NCBI RefSeq assembly: GCF_954871325.1
Contig: NC_088779.1
Location: 17,176,846-17,240,845 of the forward strand
Direction of reading: 5' to 3'
Source: Gordionus sp. m RMFG-2023
Taxonomy: Eukaryota; Nematomorpha; Gordioida; Chordodea; Parachordodidae
Length of the DNA stretch: 64,000 nt
Shown: in pieces, positions 58,191 through 64,000 of the stretch
Numbering within the stretch: the first letter of the stretch is position 1
Layout: every line of letters starts with the position of its first letter
The notes under the pieces: generated by a model
The model's input: only the letters and a program-made list of their open reading frames with translations
Database searches by the model: none
What the model was told of the DNA's origin: nothing
Position numbers and translations under genes: made by a program

Positions 58191-58280
58191 CGTGGAGTGG
58201 GGGCAAGTGGGGTAGCGCTTCGAGCCCCCGAAATTAAACAATTTTAGGGGCCGTTAAAATTTGTAATTTTACTTTAGCTC
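58190..58280. mobile_element. decayed transposon end shared with 45.9 kb
   Basis: GGGCCGTGGAGTGGGGGC and ACAATTTTAGGGGCCGTTAAAA, with TTTGTAATTTTACT, resemble 45,903-45,990. G-run and GGGCC termini suggest hAT; no partner end was found. Confidence 0.45.
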
Positions 58281-58856
58281 TTAAATAATAGTAATTTTTT
58301 TTTGTATATACAAAATACAAGCAGATCATTATTCTTTTTTTGTAAAAAATCCATATATGAATTTTGAAAAAAGATTTGGCATGTCTAGATTATAACAAAA
58401 AATTTGATTTATATTCTAGTAAAAAATTCATTAAATTTTTAGTTAAAAAATTTGAAATGATATCATTCGACTAGATCCGTCGAATTAAGAATAGTGAATT
58501 TCATAATCATTACCTTGGAAATCAAATTCAAAATGAAATTATTAACTTGATAAAAAATATCGTAAAAAAAATTATCGATGCTATAAAAACTGCATATTTT
58601 CTCGTAATATTAAACTACACACCAGACATAAGCCACTAGAAACAATTGGTGGCCTAGTGAAGTGAGTTATGATGTATGCTTGGAAACAGAAGGTCTCAGG
58701 TTCAATATTGGTAAGGAACGTAAAATTTTCAGGTTTTTCTTCGATGACTGATGTGTAAAGACATATAGTAAGATGAATTTCGGAGCTTAGAGATGACACC
58801 CCGGTCAATGACAGGCTTGAAGCCGGATGCTAAGAATACTTGTCCAATAAACAAAA

Positions 58857-60067
58857 ATGAAAACAAACAAAAATCTGAATATGAAAACTAGGGCGTTACC
58901 TCCAAGCAACGTGCAGGGTGTAGACCTACATCCTGTGAAAAGAAAAATAAAGGTTAAAGCAAAGAAGACAAAGTTAGCAAGTTTGAATATTGGCACACTT
59001 AAAGATAAGATTAGAGAATTGGCATCAATGTTGAACAAGAGAAAAGTTGATATAGCGTGCATACAAGAGACGAAATGGAATGGACAGAAGACTTTAATAA
59101 TTGGAGATGGTTATAAATTGTACTATAATGGAATTGTTAGCAATAGGAACGGTGTTGGCATCATTCTCAGTCAAGATCTAACCTCCTCAGTGATAGAAGT
59201 CAACAGGATCTCTGATAGATTAATGAAAATAAAACTCTGCATTGGTCAATCAATACTACACATTCTTTCAGTATATGCTCCTCAAACGGGTTGCAAAGAA
59301 GAGGAGAAAGCTGACTTTAGAGCTATCCTTGATGAAGCTGTAATGGAAATCCCTAAGGATGACCTAGTTATAATAGGGACTTAAATGCGCATGTGAAAAA
59401 AGCAAGAGGCAGCTACAAAGAACATCATGATGGTTTTGAATATGGAGAAAGAACTGATGAAGGAGATCATATACTGAAATTTGCCCAAGCCTTCGACCTT
59501 GCCTTAACTAACACCTACTATAAGAAAAAGGACAGTCATTTAATAACATATGTAAGTGGTACATGGGAAACCCAGATAAATTACATGCTTATCTCTTGCA
59601 GAAGATTAAAAGATGTAATAGACTGCAAAGTCATCCCAGGAGAAAGTATTGATGGGCAACACAAGCTACTAATCATGGATTTACACCTCACAAATAAATC
59701 CACTCGAACCATGCATCAAATGGGGTATATTAAAATCATTGACAGATGCCTTTGCAATCAATGCAAAATTGAAACAATAGATTACTCACAAGTCAGTGAA
59801 AAAATGTGGATAGACCTTTCAACCAGATTAATAAATACTGCCAAATCGACACTATGCTTGACAAGGGAGACAATAAATCATACAAAAAACTATGGTGGTG
59901 CAATGAAGAGGTACAAACCACTATACAGGAGAAAGAACCTTTTTATAAAATATGGTAAAAATCCCAAAACCCAGATGACAAGACAAGATACAAAACAAAG
60001 GCGGTGGCTAGGATACATGTATGAAGAACTACTACCAAAGAAAGGCAAAATAAAATATACAGATTAG
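58857..60067 (+). pseudogene. LINE copy 2 endonuclease and linker
   Basis: The first open stretch (58,857-59,384) holds LASLNIGTLKDK, DIACIQETKWNG and LHILSVYAPQTGCKEEE. A 4-base loss relative to copy 1 near 59,378 shifts the frame in the middle of the GGDLNAHVG motif. The second stretch (59,393-60,067) continues with GDHILKFAQAFDLALTNTYY and ends the domain near ESIDGQHKLLIMDLHL. The catalytic positions are otherwise recognisable. Confidence 0.9.
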
Positions 60068-60303
60068 CCAAACAGCGAGAAAAGAATTTTAGGAATATAA
60101 ACGGATCTCCGAAAGTAATCAAAAATAAAGATGGGAAATTGATAATAAAGGAAAAAGAAATAAGAAATAAGGAATAGACGGAAAGAATATTAACAGGAGC
60201 TTCCAACTTTAATCCCCACATACTACATCTAGACGAACACTCCCCATGTCAAAACCTTATACAACCAATAACAGAACAATTAATATTCACATGTCTCAAG
60301 CAT

Positions 60304-61600
60304 ATGAAAAACAACAAAGCTAGGGGTCCAGATGATATTCCAATAAAATGTCTTAAAGCACTAGGAGATAATGGAATACATATCCTCACAAATGTGTGCA
60401 ATAAAATACTGAGAAATAAAGAGATCCCTCAAAAATGGAGGCAGAGCTATCTAGTTCCTATCTTTAAAAATAAATGGGATCCACACTATTGTCAAAATTA
60501 CAGGGGTATAAAACTAATGTCATACTGTCTTAAACTCTATTAAGAATAATAGAAAAAGGGAAAGAGACATAATCGAAATAGGAGAGACTCAGTTTGGCTT
60601 TATCCCTGGAAGATCAACGACTGATGCAATTCACGTAATTAGACAAATGAGCAAAAAATACAGGGAAAAGAACAAAAAGCTACACATGGTCTTTTTCGAT
60701 CTAGAAAAGGCTTTCGATAGAATCCCAAGAAAACCTACATGGTAGGCGCTACGCCACAAAAAGGTTTCCGAAAAATATATAAGAATAATACAAGATATGT
60801 ATATGGGCCACATAACAATGGTCCGTAGCACAACTGGTACTTCAGCTGGCTTCACAATAACCGAGAGAGTTGATCGATGGTCGGGTCTCAGCCCACTCCT
60901 CTTCATAACAGTAATAGATGTATTATCATAGTCTATGCCTCAACATTCCCGTGGAATATGATATTTGCAGATGATATTGTGATACTTGCCGAATCCAAGG
61001 TGAAAGAAAGATTAGTGAGTTGATAAATATCCTAGAAAAGCACGGACTAAAAGTAAATAAAGAAAAGATGGAGTCTATGGTGATAAGGGGAGATGAAATA
61101 GGGAGCATTAATATAAATTAATGGCAGATATCGGCAATTGAAAGCTGCAAATATTTGGGCTTCACTATACAAACAAACGGCCTAATATTGAAAGAGATAG
61201 AGAGTAAAATTAATCAAGGGTGGTTAAAGTGGAGATCCTTATCTAAGGGCTCTTTGACAAAAGATTCCCACACAAATTGAAGGGAAGAATTTACAGTTCC
61301 GTAGTACAACCAACTATTCTATATAGTTCGGAAACATGGCCAACCAAAGAATCAGACGAGAGAAGCTACAAACTATGGAGATGAGAATGGTGAGGATGAT
61401 TGCTAAGGTATCAAGAAAGGATAAGGTGCGTAGTACATGAATACTAGGAAATTTAAAGGTAGTGCCCATTAAGACTAAGATAATGGTAAGCAGACTTAGG
61501 TGTTATGGGCACACCCTGAGAAGGCCTATGAACTACATAGGAAATAAGGTTGAGAGTTTGGAAGTGATGGGTAAACGTAAAAAAAGGAAGGCCAAAACTT
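60304..61600 (+). pseudogene. LINE copy 2 reverse transcriptase
   Basis: RT motifs appear in order: NNKARGPDDIPIKCLKAL, WRQSYLVPIFKN, QFGFIPGRSTTDA, HMVFFDLEKAFDRIPRK, LSPLLFITVIDVL, and MIFADDIVILAES with the catalytic FADD box. A connection domain follows (SSETWPTKESDE). Several stops and shifts, for example after LMSYCLKLY near 60,541, make it inactive. Confidence 0.9.
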
Positions 61601-61738
61601 TAACGGGGCCATAAAGTTAGAGCCAATATGAAGAAGTATAAATTAGATAAGAGATATTGAAGGAGCTTACCACCAGAAAAGGTGAAAGCTAAAGAGAAAA
61701 AAAAATACGATACGTAGTACTTAACAAGTTAAAATAAA

Positions 61739-61984
61739 TGAGCTTTGGTATTCTAAAAATTGATTCCAGTATTGGCTAGACCTTGATAGAAGCATTTTTA
61801 TCATTATCTAAATATTGGGGTTATAAATATAAGATTTGTTCGGGACAGGTGTTAAAGCTCGAATATTGCAAATGATTCGGAGAGCGTTTTTATACCTTGT
61901 GATTCTTAAATCTGCTATTTGATGACATGGCACGATCATCATTAATCGCAAATAGCGTTATTCAATAAATATATATTCTCTCTT
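61739..61984. other. spacer between LINE and hAT remnant
   Basis: No feature recognised. Confidence 0.4.
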
Positions 61985-62850
61985 TTGGTTCGACTCAGCG
62001 ATGGCAAATTTTGAAGGATTATTTGAATAATTTTACTTTATACCCCTTACCTGAAACAAGATAGGATTGTAAGATAGAGAGGGTATAGGCCATTAGAAAT
62101 CAGGTTGATGATATTTATGATGTTGCCAATAGACGTATCACAAAACTTAATGACCCCAAATGCTGCACCGATGGCATTTGATTGGCTAAAGAATTTTTAA
62201 AAAAAATCTATTGTGAATTTTGTTATCTGGTTTGATATATTAACCCACAGGTGAATTTAATAAGTAAGGTCATGCAAAGTGACAATATTGAATCAAAAAA
62301 AACAGGCAAGATATTTTAGATCGCTCGGCTTTCAGAATTCCCTTGATTCAGCGAAAGAGTTTACGCAGGAATCGGAAATGAGTTTAGAAGAGCAGTGCTT
62401 TCCTTCAATAACATTAGTTTGTAGACGAAAAGTTCAAAAACAATTTTCTTCTGAAGGAGATTACAAGCCTATACATGTTCTTCAAAAGAAATATGTGATT
62501 GAATTTAGATGCATTACTAGATCAAGCGAGAAATTTGGTGGAGTAATGTTACCAGCCGTTAGAGCTTTATAAAGATTATATTGGATTTTATTTAATATAA
62601 CAGAATTGGTAAATGCGCCTGAAAGAGAGCTGAAGGAAAAATGTTGTAAATTAAATATTTTATATTGAAATTTTTTTTAGTGAATATATTAAGCAAGCAT
62701 CCCATAAAACCCATTGGAAATTTTTAAGCTATATTAGCACTAATAAGTTAAATGAAGCCTCATCAAATATATCCATTATTATTGAGGATTACTTTAACCA
62801 TTCCAACTAACGTGGCATTGGCAGAACACAGCTTATGGCTTAAAAATTAA
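61985..62850 (+). pseudogene. ZMYM1-type hAT transposase remnant
   Basis: The plus strand reads STRWQILKDYLNN, VDDIYDVANRRITKL, and PQVNLISKVMQSDNI. The open stretch 62,279-62,572 follows (QKKQARYFRSLGFQNSLDSA, CFPSITLVCRRKVQKQFSSE). Near 62,780 is the dimerisation piece RITLTIPTNVALAEHSL. The order matches the C-terminal half of ZMYM1-like hATs. Several breaks; no terminal repeats were found. Confidence 0.82.
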
Positions 62851-63636
62851 AACTTCAAGATCCTGTAGGCTATTTAATTTAATCAAAATTATCATTTTTA
62901 GATTAAAAACTTTAAAATTCGGATAATAATTCTTGAGAAATTTTAAAATTGACGGAGATTTTGCGAAGGATTTTAAATTGGGGAGTTTTGGGGGGATTTG
63001 CGAAAGTTCCGCTAACGAGGGATGACATGGCAACCCTGGGTATGAATCTCTATGAAACATTTTTTAAATATATCATATAAAATGTTATATTAATTTACAT
63101 GTCAGACTTTATCTTTGGGTTCCGATAAAGGAACAATAATTTTCTAGAGAGATTTTTTTAAAAATGAGGTTCCTTTAAACAACAATTTAGAAAAATCTTT
63201 TTTAAAAATGAACTTGGAAAATTTAATAAAAAAAAAAAATTACTTAGCAAAAATCTTCTTTGATTTTTAAATAATCTAAGAAATCAGTAAAAATTCTTAG
63301 TTTCAGTATTTTTTATCTTGATTGGAAAAAATTATAAGCATTTTAGAATATTTGTTATTACCTTTAATAGCATATGCCATATTTTTAAAAGAGATCAGAA
63401 AGAAATTGGTTTTATTTTTTATCATATCAGATATAAGTTACTTGCATATTTAATAAACAATAAGTAACAAAAGATGCTTAAAAATATAAGAAAATTTTGT
63501 GGTAAATTAATATTGAATGTTATTTTACTTTAAATAAATGCATTTGCAATATATTTATTGTTCCGCGGTAATGCGCTGGCTATAATGACTTCCAGAGATA
63601 TATTAGCGGTAGAAAATTTACTATAAAACGGGTTCA
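62851..63636. other. AT-rich spacer
   Basis: No gene recognised. A 75-codon minus-strand frame at 63,060 has no recognised domain. Confidence 0.5.
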
Positions 63637-63644
63637 CGATAAAT

Positions 63645-64000
63645 CAGGCGCATATGCAGGAAGTTATTCTGGGGAGGGGATAATAAAATTTTTTAAGAAA
63701 TATTATTGTTATTTTAAAATATTAAGCGAACATTTATTGACTAATAACTATTTCTAATACACAATTTTAAATTGATGTGAATTATAAAAAAATTATATAT
63801 ATAAACCGGCATATAAAAAACTATAAAATAAATGTGAATTATAAAATATAAAATGAATATTAACCACCATATGAATCACTTAAATGACCCAAAATATAAA
63901 TTTGAATTTTTTGAGCCTTTAAAATTTATATATTGGAAATATAAATTATACCCAAAAAGTTTCTTAGGAATAATTGTATTTTGTATGTTATATATTTACA
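63645..64000. mobile_element. hAT family D, second copy, cut by window end
   Basis: It starts CAGGCGCATATGCAGGAAG, has a G-run, and then follows 33,784-34,240 closely (GGATAATAAAATTTTTTA, AATTATATATATAAACCGGC, CTTAAATGACCCAAAATA). The flank CGATAAAT (63637-63644) is the expected target copy. Confidence 0.88.

Larger units (their letters stand above)
58648..61738 (+). mobile_element. RTE-clade LINE, copy 2 (near full length, dead)
   Basis: It runs from the tRNA-like leader (TGGCCTAGTGAAGTGAG, then GGTTCAATATT) through endonuclease and reverse transcriptase to a tail ending near AAATGAGCTTTGGTATTCTA. It is collinear with copy 1 and retains the RT block and the 3' end that copy 1 lacks. About 3.1 kb, the usual RTE length. 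The ends are approximate because no clear target duplication was found. Confidence 0.9.

Overview
The window is AT-rich (roughly 70-75% A+T by eye) animal nuclear DNA. One spliced host gene can be assembled from it, sitting in a dense field of decayed transposable elements. The gene architecture, the hAT/MULE/RTE element mix and the base composition suggest an arthropod; a copepod such as a sea louse is my guess, with no marker that proves it.

Host gene. Ten coding exons on the minus strand, from 51,454 down to 25,866, assemble in frame into most of a KCNQ (Kv7) voltage-gated potassium channel. They cover S1 to S6, the calmodulin-binding helices A and B, the tail coiled coil and the stop codon. 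About 593 residues are encoded here. Exon 1 (N-terminus) was not found and probably lies beyond 51.5 kb or outside the window. All introns are GT-AG. Three are tiny (41, 47 and 50 bp), while one is 12.7 kb and full of transposons. Details such as a Leu at the S5 retigabine-site Trp position point to the KCNQ1 type rather than KCNQ2-5.

Layout. 1-6.4 kb: AT-rich DNA, a hAT transposase scrap at the edge, GC-iteron hAT MITEs and a 103-bp tandem duplication. 6.5-8.6 kb: plus-strand ZMYM1-type hAT transposase remains. 8.7-12.0 kb: RTE-clade LINE copy 1, interrupted and truncated, followed by a GC-iteron hAT MITE. 14,532-18,154: a hAT with an exact 8-bp target duplication. 18,769-25,230: a small hAT carrying two later insertions, a MULE (about 19.19-21.36 kb) and a BED-type hAT (21,743-24,978). 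25.9-51.5 kb: the KCNQ gene. Its introns hold a 3.9-kb foldback element with 12-bp minisatellite arms (27.7-31.6 kb), a hAT with a nested MITE (33,784-35,860), a triple nest (37,053-38,830), a GC-rich gag-like retroelement fossil (43.0-44.3 kb) and small hAT MITEs. 51.5-58.6 kb: mostly featureless, with a faint LINE reverse-transcriptase remnant near 52.2 kb. 58.6-61.7 kb: RTE LINE copy 2. 62.0-62.85 kb: another ZMYM1-type hAT remnant. 63,645-end: start of a second copy of the 33.8-kb hAT.

The strongest results are the KCNQ gene model, in which every exon joins in phase, and several insertion events dated relative to one another by exact target-site duplications. The most unusual object is the 3.9-kb foldback with minisatellite arms. 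A theme shared by at least six families is an array of short GC-rich repeats just inside the element ends. I see no CRISPR array, rRNA gene or intact tRNA, and no operon-like gene system.
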